Of a stretch of DNA of 64,000 nucleotides, positions 25,839 to 34,587 are shown in pieces. The notes under the pieces are model-generated. The model did not search any database and was not told where the DNA came from. It saw nothing but the letters and a program-made list of their open reading frames with translations. Every line of letters begins with the position of its first letter. Positions within the stretch are counted from its first letter, which is position 1. The stretch is from NVTR01 sp036479015 (GTDB lineage: Bacteria; Pseudomonadota; Alphaproteobacteria; Rhodobacterales; Rhodobacteraceae), in NCBI GenBank assembly GCA_036479015.1, contig JAZGFB010000040.1, positions 1 through 64,000 of the forward strand, in the 5' to 3' direction. The position numbers and the translations under genes were made by a program.

Positions 25839-27593
25839 ATGACACGTCAAATGACCGGTGCAAAAATGGTAGTACAGGCCCTGAAAGATCAGGGCGTGGA
25901 CACAGTCTTTGGCTACCCTGGCGGCGCGGTCCTTCCGATCTATGATGAAGTCTTTCAGCAAAATGACATCCAACATGTTCTGGTGCGCCACGAACAGGGC
26001 GCGGTGCATGCCGCCGAAGGCTACGCCCGTTCCACCGGTAAACCCGGCGTTGTTCTGGTAACATCCGGCCCCGGTGCCACCAATGCTGTTACCGGATTAA
26101 CCGATGCCCTGCTGGATTCCATTCCGATCATCGTGCTGACCGGGCAGGTTCCCACATTCATGATCGGAACTGACGCCTTTCAAGAGGCCGACACAGTTGG
26201 CATCACCCGGCCCTGCACCAAACATAACTGGCTGGTCAAAGACACCAAAAACCTGGCCGAAACAATCCACCAGGCATTCCATGTGGCCACCGCCGGGCGC
26301 CCCGGCCCGGTGCTTGTCGACATTCCCAAAGACGTGCAATTTGCCAATGGTGACTACGTTAGCGCCAAACAGACCGATACCAGCCGCTATAACCCGCAGG
26401 TTAAAGGTGACCTGGCAGCAATAACGGCCCTGGTTGAAGCACTGGAAACTGCCGAACGCCCGGTATTTTATACCGGCGGTGGCGTCATCAATTCTGGCCC
26501 CCATGCCAGCCAGTTGCTGCGCGAACTGGTGGAAGCCACCAACATCCCGATCACCTCAACCCTGATGGGCCTTGGCGCTTACCCGGCATCTGGTAAAAAC
26601 TGGCTTGGCATGCTGGGCATGCATGGCTTGTATGAGGCAAATCTTGCCATGCATGGCTGTGATCTGATGATCAATGTTGGCGCACGTTTTGACGACCGGA
26701 TTACTGGCAAACTGGACGCCTTTAGCCCGGGTTCAACCAAGGCCCATATTGATATCAACGCCTCGTCAATCAATAAGGTCATACAGGTTGATATTCCGAT
26801 CCTGGGTGACGTGGCCCATGTCTTGGAAGACGTGCTGCGCATCTGGAAATCACGCGGTCGCAAGATCAACAAAAGCGGGCTGCAATCCTGGTGGGCGCAA
26901 ATTTCCGACTGGCAGAAAATCAATTGCCTGGATTATGCCCCGTCAAAATCAGTGATCAAGCCGCAATACGCGCTGGAACGCCTGCAAGCCCTGACCAAGG
27001 ACCATGACCGCTATATCACCACAGAAGTTGGCCAACATCAGATGTGGGCGGCGCAATACCTAACCTTTGAGGACCCGAACCGGTTCATGACATCGGGCGG
27101 CCTTGGCACCATGGGCTACGGTTTTCCCGCCTCAATCGGCGTGCAAATGGCGCACCCCGACGCTTTGGTGATCAATGTCGCTGGCGAAGCCAGTTGGCAG
27201 ATGAACATGCAGGAAATGGGCACTGCCATGCAGTTCCGCCTGCCGGTCAAACAGTTCATCTTGAACAATGAACGCCTGGGCATGGTGCGCCAGTGGCAGC
27301 AATTGCTGCATGGTGAACGCTATTCCCAAAGCTGGTCCGAAAGCCTGCCAGATTTCGTAAAACTGGCCGAAGCGTTCGGGGCCAAGGGCATCCTGTGCCA
27401 AGACCCCGCCGATCTGGATGACGCGATCATGGAAATGATCAGCTATGACGGGCCAGTCATATTTGACTGTCTGGTGGAAAAGCACGAAAACTGCTACCCA
27501 ATGATCCCATCGGGCAAAGCCCATAATGAAATGCTCATGGGTGACGACGCCGTCGCCGGCGCAATCGACGCCAGCGGCTCGGTTCTGGTTTAA
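25839..27593 (+). CDS. ilvB: Acetolactate synthase large subunit
   Basis: The 584-residue thiamine-diphosphate enzyme makes acetolactate or acetohydroxybutyrate, the first step of Val/Leu/Ile synthesis. Motifs: FGYPGGAVLPIYDE, the catalytic Glu in VRHEQGAVHAAEGYAR, SGPGATNAVTGLTDA, RFDDRITGKLDAF, and the ThDP segment VAGEASWQMNMQEMGTA followed by LNNERLGMVRQWQ. The ThDP motif reads GEA where many family members have GDG; I believe this is usual in Rhodobacterales. The ATG at 25839 is preferred to 25815 because GGAG lies just upstream and MTRQMTGAKM gives a typical N-terminus. The mRNA leader carries an attenuator. Confidence 0.95.
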   Translation: MTRQMTGAKMVVQALKDQGVDTVFGYPGGAVLPIYDEVFQQNDIQHVLVRHEQGAVHAAEGYARSTGKPGVVLVTSGPGATNAVTGLTDALLDSIPIIVLTGQVPTFMIGTDAFQEADTVGITRPCTKHNWLVKDTKNLAETIHQAFHVATAGRPGPVLVDIPKDVQFANGDYVSAKQTDTSRYNPQVKGDLAAITALVEALETAERPVFYTGGGVINSGPHASQLLRELVEATNIPITSTLMGLGAYPASGKNWLGMLGMHGLYEANLAMHGCDLMINVGARFDDRITGKLDAFSPGSTKAHIDINASSINKVIQVDIPILGDVAHVLEDVLRIWKSRGRKINKSGLQSWWAQISDWQKINCLDYAPSKSVIKPQYALERLQALTKDHDRYITTEVGQHQMWAAQYLTFEDPNRFMTSGGLGTMGYGFPASIGVQMAHPDALVINVAGEASWQMNMQEMGTAMQFRLPVKQFILNNERLGMVRQWQQLLHGERYSQSWSESLPDFVKLAEAFGAKGILCQDPADLDDAIMEMISYDGPVIFDCLVEKHENCYPMIPSGKAHNEMLMGDDAVAGAIDASGSVLV

Positions 27594-27606
27594 GAAAGGC
27601 CCCTAA

Positions 27607-28173
27607 ATGTCTGCACTCAAAATCAAAAAAGGCGCGACCAGCCATTCCGCCTATGAACTGCGTGATCCAAATTCGGACGTGGTTGAAAAGCACACGCTGG
27701 CGGTTATTGTCGACAATGAAGCCGGGGTTCTGGCGCGGGTCATCGGGCTGTTTTCCGGGCGCGGCTATAATATCGAAAGCCTGACGGTTTCCGAAATTGA
27801 CCACGAAAGCCACCGCTCGCGCATTACTGTCGTCACCTCGGGCACGCCTGCGGTAATTGATCAGATCAAGGCGCAGCTGGGCAGTATTATCCCGGTGTAT
27901 GAAGTCCATGACCTGACCGTGGAAGGCCCGTCAGTTGAGCGGGAACTGGCGCTGTTCAAAGTTGCTGGTAGTGGTGACAAGCGGGTGGAAGCCCTGCGTC
28001 TGGCCGATATTTTCCGCGCCAACGTGGTGGACAGTACCCTGGAAAGCTTTGTGTTTGAAATTACCGGAACCCCGGAAAAAGTTGACGCTTTCGCCGATCT
28101 CATGCGCCCCTTGGGCCTGTTGGAAGTGGCACGCACCGGGGTTGCAGCCCTGTCGCGCGGCAAGACACCATAA
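27607..28173 (+). CDS. ilvH: Acetolactate synthase small (regulatory) subunit
   Basis: This 188-residue regulatory subunit has an N-terminal ACT domain (HTLAVIVDNEAGVLARVIGLFSGRGYNIESLTVS, about residues 29-65) that binds valine for feedback inhibition, and a C-terminal domain (LALFKVAG...RADIFRANVVDSTLESFVFEI-type). It follows ilvB after 13 bases in the same operon and is regulated by the same attenuator. Confidence 0.95.
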   Translation: MSALKIKKGATSHSAYELRDPNSDVVEKHTLAVIVDNEAGVLARVIGLFSGRGYNIESLTVSEIDHESHRSRITVVTSGTPAVIDQIKAQLGSIIPVYEVHDLTVEGPSVERELALFKVAGSGDKRVEALRLADIFRANVVDSTLESFVFEITGTPEKVDAFADLMRPLGLLEVARTGVAALSRGKTP

Positions 28174-28191
28174 TCAACGGTTCAATTGATG

Positions 28192-29274
28192 TTATTCCGG
28201 CTCAGAAAACAGTGACTTCTGAACCTTTTTCATAAACCGCGGCAGCCTTCGCAACGCTTGGTATACTTCAATATGCGCTTCCATTTTGATCGCAGGGTAG
28301 CCCAATACAGCCCGGCCCGCAGGTACATTTGACAGAACAATACTGCCCGCCCCGGCAACAACCCCGTCGCCAACGGTGATGTTGTCCACCACCCCGACCT
28401 GCCCGCCCAGAACCACGTTATTGCCAACAACTGCAGACCCCGCGACACCGACCTGCCCACAGAGCAATGAATTCCGGCCAATCCGCACATTATGTCCGAC
28501 CTGAACCAGCGCATCAATTTTCGTACCCGCCCCAATCGTCGTCGCGCGAATGGTTCCCGCATCGACATTAGAACCAGAGCCAATTTCCACATCATCAGCA
28601 ATAGAAACGCCGCCTATGGAATAAATTTTGATCCACGGCTGGCCATCAACCACAGCATCATTCTTACCCAACGTTTCGCGAACCGCTTCAACCTGTGATT
28701 TTTCGCGGGTCACATAGGAAAACCCATCCGCCCCAATGGTCACATTCGGGTGCGCGACAAATCGGTCGCCAATGGTGACATTCTCGCCAACCCTGACACC
28801 GGCCTGCAAAAGACAATTCGCCCCAATCACGCAATTAGCGCCAATTGAAACATGGGATTCAAGCCGCGTTTCGCGACCAATTTTCACCCCGGCCGCCACA
28901 GTCACAAATGGTCCAACCCAACAGCTTTCATGCAGCTCGGCGGTTGCATCAATGATCGCAGTCGGGTGAACGCCAACGCCGTTTTTATCAGCTGAACGCA
29001 GCATACCTGTCAATTCAGCCATCGCAACACGGGGCCTGCTGACAAATATTGCCGCCTTTAAACCAAACGCCTGCCAATCAGCACCCGGCCATAAAATGGC
29101 CGCCACAGCGTTGCTGTCTTTAACATCTGCTAAATATTTGGGGTCCATTGCAACGGCAATCTCATCAGCGCGCGCCAGAGCTGGCTCATTTGCACCGCCA
29201 ACAACCAATGCGCCATCGCCAACCAGGACGCCGGACAAGGCCTTTGCAATTTCATCAATCCTGTAGCCGGGCAC
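28192..29274 (-). CDS. lpxD: UDP-3-O-acylglucosamine N-acyltransferase
   Basis: The 360-residue enzyme adds the N-linked acyl chain to the lipid A precursor. It has the N-terminal uridine-binding domain (about 1-100), a left-handed beta-helix built of hexapeptide repeats (VGENVTIGDRFVAHPNVTIGADG and many others), and a C-terminal helix. The catalytic His is in ALVQVGHNVRIGRNSL. The gene is isolated here, convergent with ilvH, and not next to lpxA, fabZ or bamA as in the usual lipid A cluster, so it may be a second LpxD-like copy. Confidence 0.88.
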   Translation of the reverse strand: MPGYRIDEIAKALSGVLVGDGALVVGGANEPALARADEIAVAMDPKYLADVKDSNAVAAILWPGADWQAFGLKAAIFVSRPRVAMAELTGMLRSADKNGVGVHPTAIIDATAELHESCWVGPFVTVAAGVKIGRETRLESHVSIGANCVIGANCLLQAGVRVGENVTIGDRFVAHPNVTIGADGFSYVTREKSQVEAVRETLGKNDAVVDGQPWIKIYSIGGVSIADDVEIGSGSNVDAGTIRATTIGAGTKIDALVQVGHNVRIGRNSLLCGQVGVAGSAVVGNNVVLGGQVGVVDNITVGDGVVAGAGSIVLSNVPAGRAVLGYPAIKMEAHIEVYQALRRLPRFMKKVQKSLFSEPE

Positions 29275-29321
29275 GCCATACTCCGAATATTTCAGGCGAA
29301 AACATCAATTCTACAGATGTC

Positions 29322-30938
29322 TTAACTACGAAGCGAACGTAACACCACCCCGGCATTTTGCAGTGCTGCAAAAATCTTGGCATCCCTGCCATACACATCC
29401 CGGCGAAAATGAACCTGGCCCTTGGCCGTCGTAAACGCAGTTCTGTAAACCAGATGCACCGGCACATTTTGTTCCAACGGAACAACAGTTTCCCGGCCCG
29501 TTTTCAGACGGTCCTGAAAATAGGTTTCCGGGTTACTCATCTGACGCCGCAGCAACGTATAGGCAAAATCAAACGGGTCACGCAGCCGTATGCAGCCATG
29601 GCTGTAAGCACGGCTTTCCCGCGAAAACAAGTTTTTCGCAGGGGTGTCATGTAGATAAATATTATGCCTGTTTGGAAACATAAACTTAACCAGTCCCAGC
29701 GCATTGCGCCGCGATGGTGGTTGCTTAAGATCAAACGGGAAATAGTCTTCGCTCAACAGTGAAAAATCAATTTCTTCCCGAATAACATCAGCCCCGGTTT
29801 GGTCAATCATGCGTAAATGCCCGGCGGCATTTGGGTCTGCCTGCATCAATGGCAGGTATTCTTTGACAGCGATCGACTTGGGCACATTCCAGGTTGGGTT
29901 AATAACCATATGCTCCATGATGTCGGAAAATTCCGGGCTACGCCGGTCTTTTTTGTTCGCCCCAACCACCGATCTGGTTTGAAAAGTCACCTTACCATTG
30001 TCAATTACAGACACTTGGAAATCGGTCAGATTTACCCAGATATGGCGTTTGCCGCGTGGCATATTTGTCCAGCGTTCCCGTTCCATTGCCACCATAACAG
30101 ATGCCAACCGCCGCTCAGGTGAAACGTTAATTTCCCTTAGCGTCCCGGCCCCAACCACACCATCCGGGCTTAGCCCGTGGCTTAGTTGAAACTGCTGCAC
30201 AGCCTTTTGCATTTTTTCATCAAATATCTGGCTGGCATTTCGGCGCATGTACCCCATGGCAATCAGCCGGTTGCGCAGCGCGACAATATTTACCCCGCTT
30301 TGTCCGGGCTCAAGCTTTTTGCCGGGCACATTCGGGCCCCAGCCACCTTTTGCCAACAACCGCTCCATAGTGAACTTTAGCTTCATCAACCGGGTATATT
30401 CCGGCGCGGTTGGCGCAAGCTTTTTAATATAGGCAGCGGGCGAGGATTTAGAAAAATTGGTCAGCAGTTCCAGGCGATCACGCAGTGGAATTTGACGGAC
30501 AATATCGCTGTCTACCCTGCTCGGCGTTAAAATCCCGGTTTGAATGTCACGCGCATACTGTAAAAACAGTTTGCTCAGTTGAAATTCAATGCGGCCCAGA
30601 TCGCGTTCTGATTTCACCCGCCGCAGATTGGCCTTAAGAAATTCGGTATCATAACTGGCCTGCGGCAAGCCATGATTGGCGGCTGACTCTAGCGCCTTTA
30701 ACAGCGCCTGTCGGCGCGCCCTGTCGCGACCATTGGGCCCCGTCCAAATTGCGGAAAAACCATTGCTTTGATAAAACGCCGATATTGCCCGGTCTTTTGC
30801 GGTGGATTCAGCAATACCCTGCATAAAAGCAGTGACTTGCGCAATTGCCGGGGATGCAAGACCAGAGGCAAGCACCGACCCAAAGACAACTGATCCCTTG
30901 ATGAATGAACGCCGTGATGAATTTTCAGAATTTGACAT
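29322..30938 (-). CDS. Murein L,D-transpeptidase (YcbB/LdtD type)
   Basis: The 538-residue exported enzyme forms or edits 3-3 peptidoglycan cross-links. It begins with a Tat-like signal (NSSRRSFIKGSVVFGSVLAS, ending ASPAIAQ). A helical scaffold domain, a peptidoglycan-binding segment (FQLSHGLSPDGVVGAGTLREI, about residues 245-265) and the YkuD catalytic domain follow, with the nucleophile Cys in AYSHGCIRLRDPFDFA (near residue 445). It is divergent from the DUF882 peptidase gene, another cell-wall enzyme. Confidence 0.9.
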   Translation of the reverse strand: MSNSENSSRRSFIKGSVVFGSVLASGLASPAIAQVTAFMQGIAESTAKDRAISAFYQSNGFSAIWTGPNGRDRARRQALLKALESAANHGLPQASYDTEFLKANLRRVKSERDLGRIEFQLSKLFLQYARDIQTGILTPSRVDSDIVRQIPLRDRLELLTNFSKSSPAAYIKKLAPTAPEYTRLMKLKFTMERLLAKGGWGPNVPGKKLEPGQSGVNIVALRNRLIAMGYMRRNASQIFDEKMQKAVQQFQLSHGLSPDGVVGAGTLREINVSPERRLASVMVAMERERWTNMPRGKRHIWVNLTDFQVSVIDNGKVTFQTRSVVGANKKDRRSPEFSDIMEHMVINPTWNVPKSIAVKEYLPLMQADPNAAGHLRMIDQTGADVIREEIDFSLLSEDYFPFDLKQPPSRRNALGLVKFMFPNRHNIYLHDTPAKNLFSRESRAYSHGCIRLRDPFDFAYTLLRRQMSNPETYFQDRLKTGRETVVPLEQNVPVHLVYRTAFTTAKGQVHFRRDVYGRDAKIFAALQNAGVVLRSLRS

Positions 30939-31244
30939 AGATAACCTCTAACATAATCACACGGATTAAACCCTAAAACGTGTCTATATTGTAGTGCCGC
31001 GGTGTTCACAATATTGCGTTTACAGCCACGCATCATGTTTGCAATTTAGTTTTGCCGCCCTTGGCACCATGAAAAATTTGCTAAAGTTGGCGAAAACCCG
31101 CCGATATCAACCACATAAACAGATTTCCCCCAACCAACCCTTGGTCACAGTGGCCAATTGTGGCAGACAGGGACGTGCCTGGGGACAAGGCAAACTGACC
31201 ATGCAAGTCTAGCTATGGTCAAAATGAATGGGCACTGGCACTTT
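30939..31244. other. Intergenic region without a recognisable gene
   Basis: These 306 bases separate the divergent L,D-transpeptidase and DUF882 genes and presumably hold both promoters. I see no convincing open frame, strong hairpin or symmetric operator. One short in-frame extension of the DUF882 gene reaches into it (see that entry). Confidence 0.5.
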
Positions 31245-31814
31245 ATGACGACACTTAAATCATCTTTGATAAATCGGCGCTCATTGCTGGGCGCATTTGC
31301 AGCAACCACATTGGTGGCCGCCCCAACCTATTCAAACGCGTTTGGATTGTTGCGCGGTGCCGGCGATATCCGCCGCATCAGAATGTTTTCAGGCCGTACT
31401 GGCGAAAGCATTGATACGATTTACTGGATCGAAGGCGATTATATCAAAGAAGCGCTGAAAGAAGTTAATTACTTCATGCGTGACTGGCGCAGCGATGAAA
31501 CAATTTCAATTGATGCCCGAAACATTGACATTATGGCCGCGTCTCAAAGCCTGATGGATGTGGATGAACCCTATATGATGTTGTCGGGTTTTCGCTCGGC
31601 CAAGACCAATGCGATGCTGCGGTCCAGCTCACGCAAGGTCGCAAAAAACTCATTGCACATTAAAGGCATGGCCGCAGATCTTAGGCTGAAATCCCGCTCC
31701 ACGTCCCAGATGGCGCAGGCTGCAAGGGCCTGTAATGCGGGTGGTGTTGGCCGGTATTCCGGCTCAAACTTCGTTCATATGGATTGCGGACCAATACGCA
31801 GCTGGCGCGGCTAA
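31245..31814 (+). CDS. DUF882/YcbK-type peptidoglycan peptidase (M15)
   Basis: The 189-residue protein has a twin-Arg-like signal (LINRRSLLGAFAATTLVAAP, cleavage near YSNA) and an M15-type metallopeptidase core. The metal and catalytic residues are seen in LSGFRSAKTNAML, the His-x6-Asp of LHIKGMAADLRL, and the last His in NFVHMDCG. It probably trims peptide stems of peptidoglycan in the periplasm. I chose the ATG at 31245 for the signal peptide; in-frame ATGs at 31215 and 31158 are possible. Host sequence ends here: the integrated element begins 128 bases downstream. Confidence 0.85.
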   Translation: MTTLKSSLINRRSLLGAFAATTLVAAPTYSNAFGLLRGAGDIRRIRMFSGRTGESIDTIYWIEGDYIKEALKEVNYFMRDWRSDETISIDARNIDIMAASQSLMDVDEPYMMLSGFRSAKTNAMLRSSSRKVAKNSLHIKGMAADLRLKSRSTSQMAQAARACNAGGVGRYSGSNFVHMDCGPIRSWRG

Positions 31815-31942
31815 CTAGAGCGCAAGCGCGCAGTTTCGTTACCGTACCGTTACCGCTATCATCAGCAATAACAACGCCATAGCCCCCTGTTCGCACGCGA
31901 ACAATACCAGCGACGCTGTGTGTAAATTTTTCAGATAAGATT

Positions 31943-31988
31943 TTGGTGCACCCGTCGCGATTCGAACGCGAGACCTCTGCCTTCGGAG
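31943..31988. repeat. Left attachment site, 46-bp tRNA-Arg 3' duplication
   Basis: The sequence from TTGGTGCACCCG to CTTCGGAG is identical to 45235-45280. It comprises the CCA end, acceptor, T-arm and anticodon-arm 3' half of tRNA-Arg without its 5' half. Beyond it (31989-32010) traces of tRNA-like sequence remain (CTCTATAGC compared with CTCTATCCAGC), as expected if the element's own attP carries a degenerate continuation of the tRNA. Confidence 0.93.
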
Positions 31989-32318
31989 AACCCTTCTCTA
32001 TAGCAATATCAATAACTTAAACAATTTATGTGCACGGCAAGTTCGCAACTAATTGTATTAATGAAGATAGTTCGTGCATGTTTATGCAAGTCCCTAGGCC
32101 GATGATTCTATCGGCAATCTACCAAACACCTGACCCGTTTGGCCCGCTCCATCTTGATTTTTTTGGTAGTTCTGGTATGGTGCAACAATAGGTAGTGAAA
32201 TTCTATTGCCTGTTTCAGATACGTGTTGTGGCGGGGTCACGACGCTTTCAGCGGGGCTGAAAGAAGTGTTCTTATCCTTACATTATAAATGAGGCTACCT
32301 AACGGTGGTAATCCCCAT
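31989..32318. other. Left end of the element: non-coding region with inverted repeats
   Basis: No gene is supported in these 330 bases. Two perfect inverted repeats stand out: GCCGAT/ATCGGC (32098-32103 and 32110-32115, 6-base loop) and CTTTCAGC/GCTGAAAG (32245-32252 and 32256-32263, 3-base loop). A weaker CAATAG/CTATTG pair lies around 32185-32207. Arm sites for integrase or excisionase, or operators of the early genes, are plausible. Confidence 0.5.
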
Positions 32319-32567
32319 ATGGCTAATCCGTATACAATTTCTATTGCAGATATTTCCCATACGCTGGGCGTGAGCCGCACCACCCTTTGGAGGCTATTTC
32401 GCGGGCAAGAAATGGCACATGTCCACTTTTTGGGTATCAAGCACTTTGCAGCCTCTGATGTCATCACCCGACTACGCCAACGCCCAAACCACAACCCAGC
32501 AACAGAAACCACGCTCCTAGATATCGACAAACAACGGCGACAAAACCGCCAAAACGAGGCACAATAA
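32319..32567 (+). CDS. Small helix-turn-helix DNA-binding protein
   Basis: The 82-residue protein has an N-terminal helix-turn-helix (ISIADISHTLGVSRTTLWRLFRG, residues 6-28) of the type found in AlpA-like regulators and excisionases, and a polar, Gln/Arg-rich tail (LLDIDKQRRQNRQNEAQ). The ATG at 32319 puts a GGTGGT sequence nine bases upstream; an in-frame ATG at 32289 would add ten residues. As the first gene after the left attachment site it may control early genes or excision. No close family can be named. Confidence 0.6.
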   Translation: MANPYTISIADISHTLGVSRTTLWRLFRGQEMAHVHFLGIKHFAASDVITRLRQRPNHNPATETTLLDIDKQRRQNRQNEAQ

Positions 32568-32673
32568 AATAGCATTTGAATACAGCAACAAAGCAGTTGA
32601 AACGGCAAAGTTCTGGGGGTCTCTGACTTCAAAGGAACGCCAGCGCGTTGATGCGTGCAAGATTTCACTGGAA

Positions 32674-33024
32674 ATGGCCTTAAGGCAGAAATTTCCAAAA
32701 CTTGCGGATATCACGATTGAAAACCTTGTAGAAAATTCCACTCGAAATCCCACCATTTCAACATACACTATCACTGGAGATACGTGTGAAATTGACCCTG
32801 CCAATCGCAAGTCTTTTTATGCTCTTGCTGAAGAAATGGTTGCCGGTGATGAAATTGCCACTCGAAATCTTGCATGGGCAAACAAGGCTTTGAAAGAGAA
32901 GCTGGAGCGCGATTTCTTGGATCAATTGCCACCAACCGAAAAAATGCGCCTTGGCCGTAACACAAAAGAACTCGTGCGCCTGCAAGAAGCCTATGTAGAG
33001 GCTGAGCTGGACAAGCAAGCTTGA
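32674..33024 (+). CDS. Hypothetical protein with uncertain start, coding continues upstream
   Basis: The 116-residue frame encodes a helical, charged protein (EEMVAGDEIATRNLAWANKALKEKLERDFLDQL). The same frame stays open and protein-like upstream to about 32569 (reading FEYSNKAVETAKFWG and then SLTSKERQRVDACKISLE), but contains no ATG, GTG or TTG there. The real start may be a rare codon (CTG at 32623, ATA at 32569), or a +1 shift from the preceding gene, whose stop is at 32565-32567. The stop overlaps the next ATG (TGATG, 33022-33026). Function unknown. Confidence 0.55.
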   Translation: MALRQKFPKLADITIENLVENSTRNPTISTYTITGDTCEIDPANRKSFYALAEEMVAGDEIATRNLAWANKALKEKLERDFLDQLPPTEKMRLGRNTKELVRLQEAYVEAELDKQA

Positions 33025-33944
33025 TGGGTGCCGGATTCACCCCAGTACGCCCCCAGCGGCGTGAATGCTACTGTGCGGCCCGCGCATGCGGCTACGGCCC
33101 TTCTTCGGCATATACAATGGCTGGTTACGCCTCACCTGATCGAGTCAGTGCTAGTCGCAATGCACAGCGCCTTGAGCGGGATGACACATGCCGTGAACGC
33201 ATCGAATTTCTGTCCGCACGGACCGAACTAGCAGTTACGGCATTGGCAACTGCACAAGAAGAATTGAAGGAGAAAGATGGTCACGGTCGAAACCAAGCTT
33301 TGAAGGGCGTGATGAAAGCACGGAAAAAGGAAAAATCTAAACGGGAATCGCCCGCCGCAATTGCGCCCCCACATAAGGCAGACACCGAAAGCCTTGCTGA
33401 TCTGCTTGAACTCATTCTGGACGAGGCCCGTGCGTTGGTGGATCGTTGCCGAAATGATGGGGCGGACACAATCGTAACAAAAGCAGCGATTGACCTGCAC
33501 CGAACCGCAACATCAGCGCGGGAACGTTTTTTGAATGTAGCGACCGAAGCCGACAACCAATCCTCTACAACCTCAATCGAAGGGATCACGACTGCCCAGA
33601 AAATGCACGCCCACATGCAACGTGAAATTGGCGACATTCCAGAACCATTGCCCGAACAGGTCGCGCAACCTGAAACCACGGTTTCTGATACACGAGACGA
33701 AGAACATCTTCGCTACAATATCGCCGTATCGCTTGAGCAAATTGACAATCTTTCAGTTGGAAAAATCCCCTCGCCCAAGGATCAAATCCGGCTCTATGAG
33801 ACACTGTTGAAGTCGGTTGTAAAATTGAGCCAGATTATCAGCCGCCGCGTGGTGAATACGCGCAACGCGCCCGCGAATTTGGATTTCTTCTTTGATCCAA
33901 AGGTATTCCTGCGCTGGGCTGAGAAAAACAAGATTTTGCGTTAG
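33024..33944 (+). CDS. Protein with terminase-small-subunit-like N-terminus
   Basis: The 306-residue protein begins with about 60 residues resembling the DNA-binding start of phage terminase small subunits (CAARACGYGPSSAYTMAGYA, then ASRNAQRLERDDTCRERIEFL). The rest is unrecognised: a helical region with LADLLELILDEARALVDRCR and a C-terminal segment ending FFFDPKVFLRWAEKNKILR. It starts at the ATG overlapping the previous stop (TGATG). In satellites such a protein would redirect packaging of a helper phage, but no large terminase is present and the similarity is read by eye, so this is tentative. Confidence 0.5.
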   Translation: MGAGFTPVRPQRRECYCAARACGYGPSSAYTMAGYASPDRVSASRNAQRLERDDTCRERIEFLSARTELAVTALATAQEELKEKDGHGRNQALKGVMKARKKEKSKRESPAAIAPPHKADTESLADLLELILDEARALVDRCRNDGADTIVTKAAIDLHRTATSARERFLNVATEADNQSSTTSIEGITTAQKMHAHMQREIGDIPEPLPEQVAQPETTVSDTRDEEHLRYNIAVSLEQIDNLSVGKIPSPKDQIRLYETLLKSVVKLSQIISRRVVNTRNAPANLDFFFDPKVFLRWAEKNKILR

Positions 33945-34102
33945 TTTTTCGCTTCACTGGCGCGCTTGGTGTTGAGCGTTGCCCCTTGTGCTCCGAGGGG
34001 TCAGCGGCTCCGCCACATAGCTATAACAGACAGGCGTAATACCGCGTCAAACACCGCCTTTTTCAAATTGGAAGAAAAGGCTAATATAAGGAGTCTCAGA
34101 AA

Positions 34103-34516
34103 ATGGACTTGCAACTAAACAAAGAAATCCGTTCAAAACTGTATCTTGCGACGCTTGAGGCGCTGGGCGGGTGTGAAGATCACGGCACCGCCGAAGCGTT
34201 TGCCGATATTGTGAGCTTTGGTAATGGCGGTTCAACCGTTCTTGCAGAAGTCTTCAGCCTCACCGAAGCCGTGGCGAACTTGGTATATGAAAATTCAGGC
34301 GATAGCGGGAAATACCTCCAAATCTCACTGGATAATTTGGCCTCATGCGTAGGCAGTAAAAAGACGGCAAGCGCAGCACTTCGCCTGAATGGTTTCAACC
34401 CGTATAAAAACAGTGATGCTTGGACAAATTCGCCGAATGGTGGGCGGGGGTTTGTTGTCAGTATCGGCGCGGATTTCTTTGCAAACCACCTCCAAGATTG
34501 GGCCAAAGTTGCGTGA
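34103..34516 (+). CDS. Hypothetical protein of the element
   Basis: The 137-residue protein has a well-placed ribosome site (AAGGAG, ten bases before the ATG). It is soluble, with a helical N-terminal half (LNKEIRSKLYLATLEALGG, EVFSLTEAVANLVYENSGD) and a C-terminal part rich in Asn, Gly and Ser (NSPNGGRGFVVSIGADFF). I do not recognise it. A hairpin (TATGTGCC at 34523-34530 with GGCACATA at 34547-34554) follows the stop by seven bases. Confidence 0.6.
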   Translation: MDLQLNKEIRSKLYLATLEALGGCEDHGTAEAFADIVSFGNGGSTVLAEVFSLTEAVANLVYENSGDSGKYLQISLDNLASCVGSKKTASAALRLNGFNPYKNSDAWTNSPNGGRGFVVSIGADFFANHLQDWAKVA

Positions 34517-34587
34517 AAGCCCTATGTGCCAATTCATATACAAAAAGGCACATATCTAACGATTTCAACATGTTACAGGTTTTTTTC
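34517..34587. other. Inverted repeat after the 137-residue gene
   Basis: TATGTGCC (34523-34530) and GGCACATA (34547-34554) are perfect 8-bp inverted repeats with a 16-base loop. There is no immediate T-tract; one (TTTTTTT) occurs from 34580. This may terminate the upstream transcript before the small RNA promoter that follows. Confidence 0.35.

Noticed and set aside
31943..31988. A second tRNA-Arg gene
   Set aside because: Only the 3' 46 bases are present; the 5' half and D-arm are missing, so it is the attachment-site duplicate.
33281..33679. 132-residue minus-strand ORF opposite the terminase-like gene
   Set aside because: Cys/Ser/Arg-rich shadow composition with no start signal; the plus frame is coupled by TGATG to the gene before it.
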